A DNA stretch of 64,000 nucleotides from Lysinibacillus fusiformis (GTDB lineage Bacteria > Bacillota > Bacilli > Bacillales_A > Planococcaceae): positions 744,001 through 808,000 of the forward strand of contig NZ_CP070490.1 of NCBI RefSeq assembly GCF_016925635.1. The letters are read 5' to 3'. The notes beneath the pieces were generated by a model. That model was not told the DNA's origin. It worked only from the letters and a program-made list of their open reading frames with translations, and did not search any database. Shown here one piece after another: positions 25,109 to 34,291 of the stretch (position 1 is the stretch's first letter; the number at the start of each line of letters is the position of its first letter). The position numbers were made by a program, and so were the translations under genes.

Positions 25109-26377
25109 CTATTGCGTCGCTAGAGTAAACTTCTTTACTAGGTTCTCCAAACTGTCCTCTACATGGTGGCAGTCGACGAAGAATACCTTCACTTCGGTAC
25201 TTTGGTCACCTTCATTTGTGTTGAAGTAGATTTCTTTCATTTGTTCAACCTCAGTATTCAATGGATAGATAAGCCAAATTTCTTTAGCGTGATATTTTTT
25301 AGCGTAAGCATACATTTGATACATATCTGCCTGTGTAATTCCATAGTTATTGTGTGGCGTATTACTTAGCATTTTCCATTTTGTATCTAAAACAATTTTG
25401 CCAGCGCCATTAGTTAACACTATATCTGGTCGTAATGCAAATTTTCCTTGAAATAAATGATAGCCTTTATCCTGTAATTGCACCTGCCATGCTGAATTAC
25501 TTAGTAGCTTTTTCAGATGAAAGCCAATATAAGACTCAAAAACTTTTTCCATTGGGAATAATAATGCTTTTCTAAATGAATTTCCCGAAAAAGTTGTAAA
25601 GCTTTCATCATTTAAAAAAATGTTAGACCATTGCATAATCGTTTCATAATCTTTTGAGTTACGATCAATCTTTACCTTTGAAAAGTCTTTGCTGTAGTTT
25701 TTTGATTGCTCAATCAGTTCAAAGTGTACGAGCAGTTTACGAATTTCGTTTATATTGTCATTACTTGTTGATTGTTTTAGCAATTTAAGTAATGTAGCCT
25801 TGATTAAGCGGTTTTCGGCCCGATTCATCCCAAACTCATCGTAGCGTGTATAGAAACGTTCTCTATGAACAAGGTTATATTTTAATTGCTGTGAAAATAC
25901 CATTTTACCTTTGTATACATTTAAGTTATCTTCCATCGCATAATAGGATGATTTAAGCCCCTTTTTAATCAGTTTTTGCACTTCTTGAATGTACAATCGA
26001 ATGAAAATTTCCAATAATGTCATACGATCTGTCCGAAGGCTAGTCTCATTAAATGTTTTGCTAGGAAATTCTTGTAGCGATTTAAGCATTTTCACAAATG
26101 TTTTTTTAGGGTCAATGGCTGTTTTCCCATATATTTTTGGCAAAATTTGAATTTGTGTACCATTCTTCAATTGCACAATACCAACATAATTTTTTGCACG
26201 AATGACCTTTCCAACATGTCGCTTTGTGGAAACAGAGAAAAAATCGTATGCCTCAACATCTTCCATTTCATTGCAGTGCAAAATCATATTTTCAAGCTGC
26301 TCGAAAGAATCCTTATCTAAGTATATATACTCATCTTTATAAGCTTTATTGCATGTCAGGATATCGTATTCCTTCAT
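25109..26377 (-). CDS. mcrC: McrC, nuclease subunit of a type IV 5-methylcytosine restriction system
   Basis: 422 residues. An N-terminal all-beta part (VGIVQLKNGTQIQILPKIYG) is followed by LLEIFIRLYIQEVQKLIKKGLKSSY and the core RYDEFGMNRAENRLIKATL. The PD-(D/E)xK nuclease site reads LRPDIVL..IVLDTKWKML. McrC supplies the cutting activity driven by McrB. The ATG at 26377 starts two bases after the mcrB stop codon, with GAGG nine bases ahead, so the pair is translationally coupled. Confidence 0.88.
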   Translation of the reverse strand: MKEYDILTCNKAYKDEYIYLDKDSFEQLENMILHCNEMEDVEAYDFFSVSTKRHVGKVIRAKNYVGIVQLKNGTQIQILPKIYGKTAIDPKKTFVKMLKSLQEFPSKTFNETSLRTDRMTLLEIFIRLYIQEVQKLIKKGLKSSYYAMEDNLNVYKGKMVFSQQLKYNLVHRERFYTRYDEFGMNRAENRLIKATLLKLLKQSTSNDNINEIRKLLVHFELIEQSKNYSKDFSKVKIDRNSKDYETIMQWSNIFLNDESFTTFSGNSFRKALLFPMEKVFESYIGFHLKKLLSNSAWQVQLQDKGYHLFQGKFALRPDIVLTNGAGKIVLDTKWKMLSNTPHNNYGITQADMYQMYAYAKKYHAKEIWLIYPLNTEVEQMKEIYFNTNEGDQSTEVKVFFVDCHHVEDSLENLVKKFTLATQ

Positions 26378-26378
26378 T

Positions 26379-27875
26379 TCAATTAACCTCTTCATTCTCG
26401 ACCCTTCCATATATCCCGATATAGCTTGATGGTTCCTCGAATGCACTTGCTTGAAGATGGTATTTTGTTTCTGGGAGGTCTATATCAATGTCTCGACCAA
26501 ATAATCCTTTTATACTTAATTTCTCATCCAAAATAAATCGATATTGCTGTGGTTTTAAATGATCTCCTAACACTAACTGAATCTTACTATAATCTTCATA
26601 AAAATATTCTTGGAGAAGCGGAATAATCGCATTCTTAAAAATAGTAGCTAGATTTTCTAATGAATTGTCTTCTTTTAAGCTCATAAAATATGCATGACCA
26701 ATAGTATGTTCACGATCATATAGCGCTTCAATACGAGCGTTCATGACTTCCATTAGACGTTGAATATGGATATTTCCTACTTTTATATCAGCTACTGCAT
26801 TCAAATTTGGCAGCATTTCAATAAAGTCAAAGCGTCTTCTAAGTGCTGTATCCATCAGGGCAATCGAACGATCGGCTGTATTCATAGTTCCCAGTAAATA
26901 GACATTTTGAGGTACCCCGAAATCCTTTTTAGAATAGGGAAGCTTTACATGCATTTCTTCTTGCGCCCCAATTCGTTTTGTCGGCTCAATTAATGTAATA
27001 AGTTCACCAAAAATCTTCGATATATTGCCTCGATTAATTTCATCGATAATAAAGACATAATTATTAGTGTTTTCTTCCACATCGATTTGATCATTTTGCG
27101 AGTATTTTAAAATTAAATTATTTACATCATTAATCGATAGTCTCCAAAGCTCATAAATGGTTTGCTGCACTAAGTTCGTTTTGCCATTTAGCTCATAAAT
27201 ATTTTCATAGATATCCGTGGCTATCCATTCTACTTCTCGACTCCTTTTAAAATCTTCCTCAGCCTCTAACCATTCTGGCTCTCCCGTGACAATGCCAATT
27301 GCATCAATATGCTTTTGATCACCTAAAGAAAAGACAATATCTCCAACACTCATTCCCTCATAGAAATAGTACAAGGTATCTGAAGGATAGTCCCCATCCT
27401 CAATAAAGTCAGTACCTTCCTCATCCCAGCCTATACGAATTTGATTGTCCTTAAAGCATTCCTCTTTCAGCCAATTATTCCCACTTCCTCCTAGAGAAAT
27501 CTTCCAAACTTTTTTATTTCCTTCCATCACCTGATTATGAGCAGTTAATTTTAATTGCTGCGCTTGCTCACAAAATTCTTTAAACACCCCTGATTCAATT
27601 TTGTATTGAATGCTCTCTTCTGCTTCATCGTTTAAAACAGGCTTGATTCCCTCAATAAACTCTTCATATCCATATGATTGATGAAAAGTAACGAATCGAA
27701 TCTGACCTTGCTTTTTATACGCAAGATAACGTTCAAAAACGTCTTGATACGCTTCTGCACAAATCGCCATAAAGTCTTTATTCTCAATAATACTAACCGC
27801 GTAGTTCACTGTATTATACGTTTTCCCTGTTCCTGGTGGACCGTACAGGATTGTATTGATATTACATTTATTCAT
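26379..27875 (-). CDS. mcrB: McrB-type AAA+ GTPase with an inserted EVE-like domain
   Basis: 498 residues. The Walker A GPPGTGKT is right at the N-terminus (12-19), Walker B is FIIDEINRGN (about 275-284), and the McrB-specific MNTAD element is near 331-335, followed by ALMDTALRRRFDF. There is no separate N-terminal DNA-binding domain. Instead about 120 residues (122-245: WKISLGGSGNNWLKEE, IRIGWDEEG, MSVGDIVFSLGDQKHIDAIGIVTG) are inserted between Walker A and B. This looks like an EVE/YTH-type modified-base reader. McrBC systems cut DNA carrying modified cytosines. GAGGAGG precedes the ATG and mcrC follows at once. Confidence 0.88.
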   Translation of the reverse strand: MNKCNINTILYGPPGTGKTYNTVNYAVSIIENKDFMAICAEAYQDVFERYLAYKKQGQIRFVTFHQSYGYEEFIEGIKPVLNDEAEESIQYKIESGVFKEFCEQAQQLKLTAHNQVMEGNKKVWKISLGGSGNNWLKEECFKDNQIRIGWDEEGTDFIEDGDYPSDTLYYFYEGMSVGDIVFSLGDQKHIDAIGIVTGEPEWLEAEEDFKRSREVEWIATDIYENIYELNGKTNLVQQTIYELWRLSINDVNNLILKYSQNDQIDVEENTNNYVFIIDEINRGNISKIFGELITLIEPTKRIGAQEEMHVKLPYSKKDFGVPQNVYLLGTMNTADRSIALMDTALRRRFDFIEMLPNLNAVADIKVGNIHIQRLMEVMNARIEALYDREHTIGHAYFMSLKEDNSLENLATIFKNAIIPLLQEYFYEDYSKIQLVLGDHLKPQQYRFILDEKLSIKGLFGRDIDIDLPETKYHLQASAFEEPSSYIGIYGRVENEEVN

Positions 27876-28069
27876 TTTTGGGGAATCCTCCTCTAAACTT
27901 CATATTTCTAGCAACTCTGATTGGTAAGCTTGTATTGCTTAGGTATCTTCTATCAAGAAATTTATTCCCATCATAATACCATAAATTCATACAAATATTA
28001 CTAGTTATTTTATAAAAATAACCAACTTATCTACTAAGATCATCCTATATTATTTAATTTTTCTACAAC

Positions 28070-28118
28070 AAAAAAATCCGTAAAGGTCACTATAAAACTG
28101 ACATTTACGAATTTTTTA
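28070..28118. terminator. terminator after the pyridoxamine kinase gene
   Basis: CGTAAA.GTCA and TGAC.TTTACG pair across a loop, with A and T runs on either side, so it can act in both directions. It follows the stop at 28127 on the minus strand. Confidence 0.7.
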
Positions 28119-28126
28119 TTACTCTT

Positions 28127-28978
28127 TTACATCAGCATGCGTAAAAACTTTTCAAAATGCACGCCTGCCTCACGGGGTACTTGCTCCTTCGAAGTAGCTT
28201 CAATTGCAGCGGCTAAAAATGTTTCCGCTAGTTTCATTGACTCCATTAAATCTTGTCCACGCATCATGCCGCCCATCATGATGGATGCGAACAGGTCGCC
28301 TGTACCTGAATAGCTCTCACCATTATAGTTGCGGATACTATGAAAAGACCGCTCAGAATCGACAAACATATTCCCTACATAACGCTTGTCCGCATCTGCT
28401 GCTGGTGGATTCAAACCCGTAATAATGACGTTTGATCCAGTTGTTTGCTGTAGCTGCTGACCTGCCTCTTCAAGGGCATGAATATAATCTAATTCATTTT
28501 GATAGCTCTGTAGCCTCTCATAGGATAAACCTGTAAGCAAGCAACATTCCGTAACATTTGGCGTAATAATATCCGCACACTTTACTAACGCTCTCATACG
28601 ATCAAGCAATTCACCCGTAAACATTTTATAGACTTCACCATGATCACCCATCACTGGATCAACAAGCAATGTCGTCTTCTTTGAGTGAAACACGTCTAAA
28701 AAGCGAAATATATTATCGATTTGCTCCTTACCTGTAACAAAGCCTGTGTGAATACCATCAAAGGTAGCTCCAAGCTTGCTCCACTCATCTATAAAAGAGT
28801 CCATCTTTGATGTTAAATCTTCGCAATAAAAGCTCGAATACCCCGTTTGTGCCGTTAAAATAGCTGTAGGTAGTGGCACAGCCTGTACACCCATCACAGA
28901 CAGCACAGGCATCGCAGCCGTTAACGAGCACTTTCCAAAGGACGACATATCTTGAATTACCGCAACTTTTTTCATCAT
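28127..28978 (-). CDS. pdxK: pyridoxamine/pyridoxal kinase
   Basis: 283 residues of the ribokinase-like PdxK/PdxY group: the start VAVIQDMSSFGKCSLTAAMPVLSVMG, the substrate region PLPTAILTAQTGY, the ATP-site TLLVDPVMGDHGEVY and the anion-hole signature YSGTGDLFASIMMG with its catalytic Asp. It phosphorylates the vitamin B6 aldehyde or amine in salvage. A divergent ECF S component gene 175 bases away suggests shared B6 uptake. Two ATG codons in tandem (28978, 28975) follow AGGTGG, so the exact start is open by one residue. Confidence 0.88.
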   Translation of the reverse strand: MMKKVAVIQDMSSFGKCSLTAAMPVLSVMGVQAVPLPTAILTAQTGYSSFYCEDLTSKMDSFIDEWSKLGATFDGIHTGFVTGKEQIDNIFRFLDVFHSKKTTLLVDPVMGDHGEVYKMFTGELLDRMRALVKCADIITPNVTECCLLTGLSYERLQSYQNELDYIHALEEAGQQLQQTTGSNVIITGLNPPAADADKRYVGNMFVDSERSFHSIRNYNGESYSGTGDLFASIMMGGMMRGQDLMESMKLAETFLAAAIEATSKEQVPREAGVHFEKFLRMLM

Positions 28979-29153
28979 TCATTCCACCTAACTCATCCTG
29001 CTTTTACTCTCCTCATCGTATCATAATTAGATAAATGCGAAAATAACCTCGAACTGACCCTTAATTTTTTTATAAAATTGACACTTTTACAACAGTCAGT
29101 CCTTTGCTAAAGTAAAAATCATCAAAATATTCATCATAGTGAGGAAGAGACAA

Positions 29154-29708
29154 ATGCAAAATATACAAAGGCCAACATCCTATACAAAATCACGCACCAA
29201 AACATTTGATTTAGTCATTACAGCCATTTTAGCAGCACTTGTTTTTGTTGCTACAATGTTTATCAATCTTAAGCTACCGATCGGGCAAGGTGGACTTATC
29301 CACTTAGGAACATCCATGCTGTTTATTTCTGCTATTTTATTCGGACCTAAAAAAGGTGCACTTGCTGGAGCCATTGGAATGGGCTTATTCGATATCGTAG
29401 GTGGCTGGTTAATTTGGGCACCCACGACTATTATTTCACGCGCATTACAAGGCTTCATTGTCGGTAAAATTGCTTGGTCAAAAGGACATAAAGGTGATAA
29501 TCTTGGGCTGAATATTTTAGGAGCAGTAGTATCAATGCCCGTGATGATTGCTGTTTACTATGTTGGGCAAGCCATTATGTTCAACAGCTGGATTGCCCCG
29601 ATGGCATCCATTCCAGGAGACGTCATTCAAAACATCGTAGGCTTAGTTATCGCCATCCCAGTATGTGTTGTACTGAAAAAAACACCATACTTCAAAAAGA
29701 ATTTTTAA
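29154..29708 (+). CDS. ECF transporter S component, probably for a vitamin B6 precursor
   Basis: 184 residues, about six hydrophobic segments: TAILAALVFVATMFINLKLP, GGLIHLGTSMLFISAILFGPKKGALAGAIGMGLFDIVGGW, and two C-terminal helices. This is the layout of the riboflavin/pyridoxine-type S components that bind a vitamin and use a shared ECF energising module encoded elsewhere. Divergence from pdxK makes a pyridoxine-type substrate the best guess. GTGAGG precedes the ATG at 29154; the frame extends five codons upstream to a GTG that overlaps this site. A strong terminator follows. Confidence 0.8.
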   Translation: MQNIQRPTSYTKSRTKTFDLVITAILAALVFVATMFINLKLPIGQGGLIHLGTSMLFISAILFGPKKGALAGAIGMGLFDIVGGWLIWAPTTIISRALQGFIVGKIAWSKGHKGDNLGLNILGAVVSMPVMIAVYYVGQAIMFNSWIAPMASIPGDVIQNIVGLVIAIPVCVVLKKTPYFKKNF

Positions 29709-29710
29709 TG

Positions 29711-29756
29711 AAAAAACGCCATCTTGCTGTTTTACACAGTACAGTTGGCGTTTTTT
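29711..29756 (+). terminator. terminator after the ECF S component gene
   Basis: AAAAAACGCCA and TGGCGTTTTTT pair, with a partial inner ACTGT pairing, ending in a T run. Confidence 0.9.
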
Positions 29757-29842
29757 ATGGAGTGCTATGCAGAAACAATGAATTTCAAGATAAAGCGAAA
29801 CTAGCCTTGATCTTTTTCATACTATAGGGTGGAGGTGTAAAA

Positions 29843-30283
29843 ATGCCAAGAGTAAAATACCGTGATGCAGACGTTGCTTTAATGGCAAGGATGATGAGAG
29901 CGGAAGCTGAGGGTGAAGGAAAACAAGGCATGCTTTACGTGGGCAATGTCATTGTGAATCGTGCAGTAGCATCTTGTTTAGACTTCAACGATGTTAGAAC
30001 GATTGAGCAGGTTATTTACCAGGTTCAAGGTGGAAATTATTCTTTCGAAGCCGTTCAAAAAGGCAATATGTTTTACCAACGAGCGAGAGAAACGGAAAAA
30101 AGATTAGCGAAACAGAACTTAGATTTCTGGCGAGATCATCCAGCAAAATACGCACTTTGGTACTTCAATCCATATGCCCCATGTCCCCCAACATGGTACG
30201 GCCAGCCGTTTACAGGGCAATTTAAAAATCATTGCTTCTATGAACCCGCTCCAGATACTTGTGCTAGTGTATATATGGGATAG
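29843..30283 (+). CDS. cwlJ: CwlJ, spore cortex-lytic cell wall hydrolase
   Basis: 146 residues, close to the B. subtilis CwlJ length, and clearly collinear: MARMMRAEAEGEGKQGMLYVGNVIVNR, then IEQVIYQ, FYQRARETEKRLA, and WYFNPYAPCPPTWYGQPFTGQFKNHCFY. The Glu in RAEAEGEG is the likely catalytic residue of this SleB/CwlJ hydrolase group. CwlJ is made in the mother cell, has no signal peptide, sits in the spore coat and degrades cortex during germination. GGTGGAGG precedes the ATG. No gerQ is nearby. Confidence 0.93.
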   Translation: MPRVKYRDADVALMARMMRAEAEGEGKQGMLYVGNVIVNRAVASCLDFNDVRTIEQVIYQVQGGNYSFEAVQKGNMFYQRARETEKRLAKQNLDFWRDHPAKYALWYFNPYAPCPPTWYGQPFTGQFKNHCFYEPAPDTCASVYMG

Positions 30284-30298
30284 TTAGTTCATCATTGT

Positions 30299-30332
30299 AA
30301 AGGGAATACCTCAATTGCAGGTATTTCCTTTG
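30299..30332 (+). terminator. possible terminator after cwlJ
   Basis: AAAGGGAATACCT pairs with AGGTATTTCCTTT (one G-T) across a short loop, but the T run after it is poor. Confidence 0.45.
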
Positions 30333-30354
30333 TTCTCCCATTATTTAACATGGC

Positions 30355-31611
30355 TTAATCCATTACTTTCAAAAGCTTTTCCTTAAACATTATCACACCA
30401 ATCAAGCCAATTATAGAAAATATAACAGGCGAAATGAAGCCGTAGTAGTACCCATCACTTACATTACCTGTGGCAGCTTGAAAGTAATCTAAAATATAGC
30501 CAAAAATAATGGGCAACAATGCAGCACTTAGAAAGCCACCTGTATTGGCAAACCCAGAAACAATGCCGGATTCAGTTAGAGGGAAAGTTTGACGAACTGC
30601 CGCAAAGGTTAAGGCACTTGCGCCATAGCCAAAGCCAATGAGAAAGAATAGGACGATGAGCATGAAAAATGGAGGATGTCCTTTCAATAAAAGAAATGAA
30701 AACCAGCTCAATAAAACTGTAATATGAACAACAATATATGGTTTTTTAATCGTTCCTAGCCAGCCGGCAATCCAACTCATTAAAGGAGCTCCTATAAGCG
30801 CCCCGACTAATCCAATCATAATCAGCTGACTAGCCTCTGAACGGGACATCTCATACATATTGATCCCATATGGTACTGCCCACGAACTGATAAAACCAAC
30901 ATAACCTCCAACAACGCCAAAATGGCAAAAAAATAAAGCCCATGCTTGCCTGCTTGAAAATATTCTTCGTAATAATATGGAGCTTTTTTCACGTTGTATT
31001 TCTTCAGTTATGCTTATGGGTTCCTTTGAAAAGATACGTTTTGTGTTTTTTATCAGCACAAAATAAAGAAGTACACCACATAAACATAATAATAATCCCG
31101 TTGAAAAAAAGGTGATTCGCCAACCTAATAAAAGGATCAATGTAGCAAAAGGAACTGTCGCCAATAAGAAGCCTAAGCTCCCAGTCATGCCTGCAAAGCC
31201 AATTAATCGAACAAACTCCTTTTTATGAAACCATTGTGCCAAAATAAGCACCATATTCACCCATATGGTCGCATCTCCTACGCCAGTAAGCATTCTAGAA
31301 AAGAATAGGACAACTTCATGTGTACCTAGACTGTAAAGAATGGTCCCTATTCCTGTAAGGGTGGCACCAATGATGAGGAAAAAGTTTGGCCCAAATCGAT
31401 CAGCTAAAATCCCCATCGGAATTTGCAAACTCGTGTACACAAAAAATTGAATACTCGTCAATAACCCGATTGTCGATGCCGTTACCCCAAAATCCTTCAT
31501 TAATTGATCTGTAATTAACCCTGGAGCAGTTCGCTGACTTGCCATTAACAAATAGGTAAACAATACAGCAACAAACACAATCCATCTGTACTTATGTTGT
31601 TGTTTGTCCAA
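30355..31611 (-). CDS. MFS transporter
   Basis: 418 residues, twelve hydrophobic segments. The motif between helices two and three is GILADRFGPN (the MFS G-x-L-a-D-r-x-G signature), and a central cytoplasmic loop carries basic residues. Helix 10-11 contains LIGFGYGASALTFAAVRQTFPLTESGIVSGFANTGGFLSAALLPIIFG. It resembles the hexuronate/anion-type and GudP-like members in this last part, but the substrate is not predictable. Confidence 0.85.
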   Translation of the reverse strand: MDKQQHKYRWIVFVAVLFTYLLMASQRTAPGLITDQLMKDFGVTASTIGLLTSIQFFVYTSLQIPMGILADRFGPNFFLIIGATLTGIGTILYSLGTHEVVLFFSRMLTGVGDATIWVNMVLILAQWFHKKEFVRLIGFAGMTGSLGFLLATVPFATLILLLGWRITFFSTGLLLCLCGVLLYFVLIKNTKRIFSKEPISITEEIQREKSSILLRRIFSSRQAWALFFCHFGVVGGYVGFISSWAVPYGINMYEMSRSEASQLIMIGLVGALIGAPLMSWIAGWLGTIKKPYIVVHITVLLSWFSFLLLKGHPPFFMLIVLFFLIGFGYGASALTFAAVRQTFPLTESGIVSGFANTGGFLSAALLPIIFGYILDYFQAATGNVSDGYYYGFISPVIFSIIGLIGVIMFKEKLLKVMD

Positions 31612-31702
31612 TAATCACTACTCCTATTAGCTTTTATTTTATGTATATGAGTTTAAGGTCAGGATGAAGACCTGCTTTTGAGGAAGCTTCAAAATTACGA
31701 CA

Positions 31703-31736
31703 GAAAGAAAACGCACCTAGTCTATACTAAGTACGT
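31703..31736 (-). terminator. terminator after the amidase gene
   Basis: An eleven-pair stem (ACGTACTTAGT with ACTAGGTGCGT, some G-T) around ATAG is followed by TTTTCTTTC on the minus strand. Confidence 0.75.
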
Positions 31737-31746
31737 TCATGCTATA

Positions 31747-33207
31747 TTATACTGCTGGTTGAGGCTGTTCACTGACATGTACTACTGGTTTACGGTCTTT
31801 CCAAGGCATTGCTTCCTCTAGCTGTCTACCTAGCTGTAATAACGTCAATTCATCTGCAAATTTACCTGTCATTTGTAGACCAATTGGTAGGCCTGATTTA
31901 CTTTCTGCTAAAGGCAATGATAAGGAAGGCTGACCTGTAGCATTAAATAAATTTGTAAACGGTGCATACGTGAAAATTTGCTCCGTCCATTCAACAGCTG
32001 AGATGTTAGGATTGTTCGCATTTAATTCACCAATTTTAGCAGGAAGCGTGCCAATTGTTGGACTCAATAAAATGTCATAGTCTTCAAAGAAGCTTGCAAC
32101 TTGACGTGAAACGACTGCATTTGTATGAATAGCTTCCAATAAATCAGCCGCCTTTAACTGTCCACCATACTCATAGCATTTCCAAATGGCTGCTTCAATA
32201 TTGTCCGGAGAAACTGTTTTACCAGTCCCCGCTGCGGCACCCTTAATCATTTGATAAATATTTGCTGTCCAAATATCAACCGTCGCCTTTGTAAATGATG
32301 CTTGTTCATATTTCGGACGCGCTTCTACTACTTCGTGTCCTAGGTCCTTTAAAACTTGTACTGTTTTATGAACAGCTTCAATGCATTCTGGATCGACAAA
32401 TGCCCCAGAATTTGCTTCAGTTGTCCAAGCAATTTTTAGAGGGCGCACTTTTTCTAGGATAAGTTGTCCATACGGTGCATGTGTTACTTCTAATTTGGAA
32501 TAGCTCCCTAAATCAGGACCTGCTACTTGATCCAGTAGCACCGCTGTATCACGAATTGTACGAGTCACAGCGAACTCAATGGCAATACCATTTAAAGGCT
32601 CGCTATTGAATGGACCAGCTGGAACTCTTCCTCGTGTAGGTTTCAATCCAACTAGCCCACTACAGGAAGCGGGAATACGAATAGAACCACCGCCATCATT
32701 GGCATGAGCGATTGGCACAATACCACTCGCAACAGCAGCTGCTGATCCACCACTCGAACCACCTGGACTATGATTTAAATTCCATGGATTGCGCGTTGCA
32801 CCATAAATAACCGCTTCAGTAGCTGCATTATAGCCAAACTCAGGTGTTGTCGTAGTACCTGCTAAAATCAAGCCAGCCTTTCTAAAACGCGCCATTAATT
32901 CACTGTCGACCGGAATAATCGTATTTTCCCCTATACGACTCCCCATACTATGCAGAACACCCTCTGCATGTAACACAAGCTCTTTAATTAAAAATGGAAC
33001 ACCTGAAAACGGAGCATTTTCATCAACCTTCTCAATTGCTTTGTCAGCCTGCTCTTCTAACACACTAACGACCGCATTAATGGATGGATTTACTTTTTTT
33101 ATTCCTTCTAACGCTAGCTCCTTTAACTCCTGTGGTGTTACTTCCTTTGATTTTACTAACTCTGCCAACCCAATACCGTCATATGATGCATACTCTTGTA
33201 AATTCAT
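31747..33207 (-). CDS. amidase signature family hydrolase
   Basis: 486 residues. The amidase-signature triad is visible: Lys in GVPFLIKELVLH, the cis-Ser in SPGGSSGGSAAAVASG and the nucleophile Ser in NDGGGSIRIPASCSGLVGLKPTRGRVP. C-terminal LFNATGQPSLSLPLAESKSGLPIGLQ is also typical. It resembles 6-aminohexanoate-cyclic-dimer hydrolase-like enzymes more than GatA, and no gatB or gatC adjoins it. It hydrolyses an amide bond of unknown substrate. A divergent LuxR regulator 130 bases away may control it. GAGGTGATGAT precedes the ATG. Confidence 0.88.
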   Translation of the reverse strand: MNLQEYASYDGIGLAELVKSKEVTPQELKELALEGIKKVNPSINAVVSVLEEQADKAIEKVDENAPFSGVPFLIKELVLHAEGVLHSMGSRIGENTIIPVDSELMARFRKAGLILAGTTTTPEFGYNAATEAVIYGATRNPWNLNHSPGGSSGGSAAAVASGIVPIAHANDGGGSIRIPASCSGLVGLKPTRGRVPAGPFNSEPLNGIAIEFAVTRTIRDTAVLLDQVAGPDLGSYSKLEVTHAPYGQLILEKVRPLKIAWTTEANSGAFVDPECIEAVHKTVQVLKDLGHEVVEARPKYEQASFTKATVDIWTANIYQMIKGAAAGTGKTVSPDNIEAAIWKCYEYGGQLKAADLLEAIHTNAVVSRQVASFFEDYDILLSPTIGTLPAKIGELNANNPNISAVEWTEQIFTYAPFTNLFNATGQPSLSLPLAESKSGLPIGLQMTGKFADELTLLQLGRQLEEAMPWKDRKPVVHVSEQPQPAV

Positions 33208-33337
33208 ATCATCACCTCGTATAGTAGTAATCTTGCAATTACAATGTACTGAATATTCTAAAATTAAGATATTACCCGAAAGGATAATTCTGTTTTAAGT
33301 AGAATATAAATGCATAATAGAGAAACGAGGTGTTTTC

Positions 33338-34069
33338 ATGTTTTTGGAAAATGATTTAGAAAACATTCTTAAAGCGAGCTATCATATTTCGAATATAAAT
33401 GTGAAACAAAGTAATGAGAGTTTTAAACATGAACTATTGCATACATTAAGTCAGCATCTCGGCTATCACCATATGTTATTTTGGGAAATATTGAATAATG
33501 AATTAAATGCTCCTGTGCTTTTAAATATAGAGGGTCATACGATTAATGATTATTTACAAATATATCAAAAATTTGATCCATTACACCCTCAAAATATAGG
33601 TACACAGCATTCCATTCAGCTAATGAATAGGAATGAAGTTATGTGTCTGCAAAAACAAACCCACTATAAAGAAGTTTTTTTAAAAGAAAATCGCTATGAA
33701 GATGAAATGGCGATGTATTTGAGGGTAGACAATAAGCTCGTAGCGGTTATTGGCTTTTTAAGGAAAACAGGAGAAAAGTTATTTAATGAAAAAGATATTT
33801 TAAAATTAGTGTATTTGAAAAGAAATATCGAAAACATGTATTCCCTTCATCACTATTCACAGCCCTCCATCCTATTTAAAATGACGGAACGAGAAAGAGA
33901 AGTTTTAAACTTTGTTTTCAAGGGCTTGAAAAATGGAGAAATCGCCCAGCAATTATTCGTCAGTGAAAATACGATTAAAAAACATCTTCAAAACCTATAT
34001 AGAAAGTTTCAAGTAACAAATCGTACCCAGCTACTAGCAAAGTGTTTGAAGTATATTGATCGTGTTTAG
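33338..34069 (+). CDS. LuxR-type transcriptional regulator
   Basis: 243 residues. An N-terminal GAF-like sensor part (about 20-170) is followed by a C-terminal LuxR/FixJ helix-turn-helix: MTEREREVLNFVFKGLKNGEIAQQLFVSENTIKKHLQNLYRKF. The signal is unknown. It is divergent from the amidase gene, which suggests that gene as a target. GAAACGAGG precedes the ATG. Confidence 0.85.
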   Translation: MFLENDLENILKASYHISNINVKQSNESFKHELLHTLSQHLGYHHMLFWEILNNELNAPVLLNIEGHTINDYLQIYQKFDPLHPQNIGTQHSIQLMNRNEVMCLQKQTHYKEVFLKENRYEDEMAMYLRVDNKLVAVIGFLRKTGEKLFNEKDILKLVYLKRNIENMYSLHHYSQPSILFKMTEREREVLNFVFKGLKNGEIAQQLFVSENTIKKHLQNLYRKFQVTNRTQLLAKCLKYIDRV

Positions 34070-34207
34070 TAGGTTCCTCCAAAGAATAATTTCCTGTTCG
34101 ATACCCACATATTGTGACATTGAACTCTTCTACAACCTGGAGCCTTATAGATATGATTTGTCATTTGAACTATAGGGGTATCTACAATATTTTCTAAATT
34201 GACATTA

Positions 34208-34244
34208 TAAAAGAGACATTTCCAAGATCGAAATGTCTCTTTTC
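34208..34244. terminator. bidirectional terminator
   Basis: AAAAGAGACATTT and AAATGTCTCTTTT pair around nine bases, placed between converging genes. Confidence 0.9.
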
Positions 34245-34291
34245 TATCATGTTTGATATTTATTTATCATAGATGCTCTTTAGCTACACTT

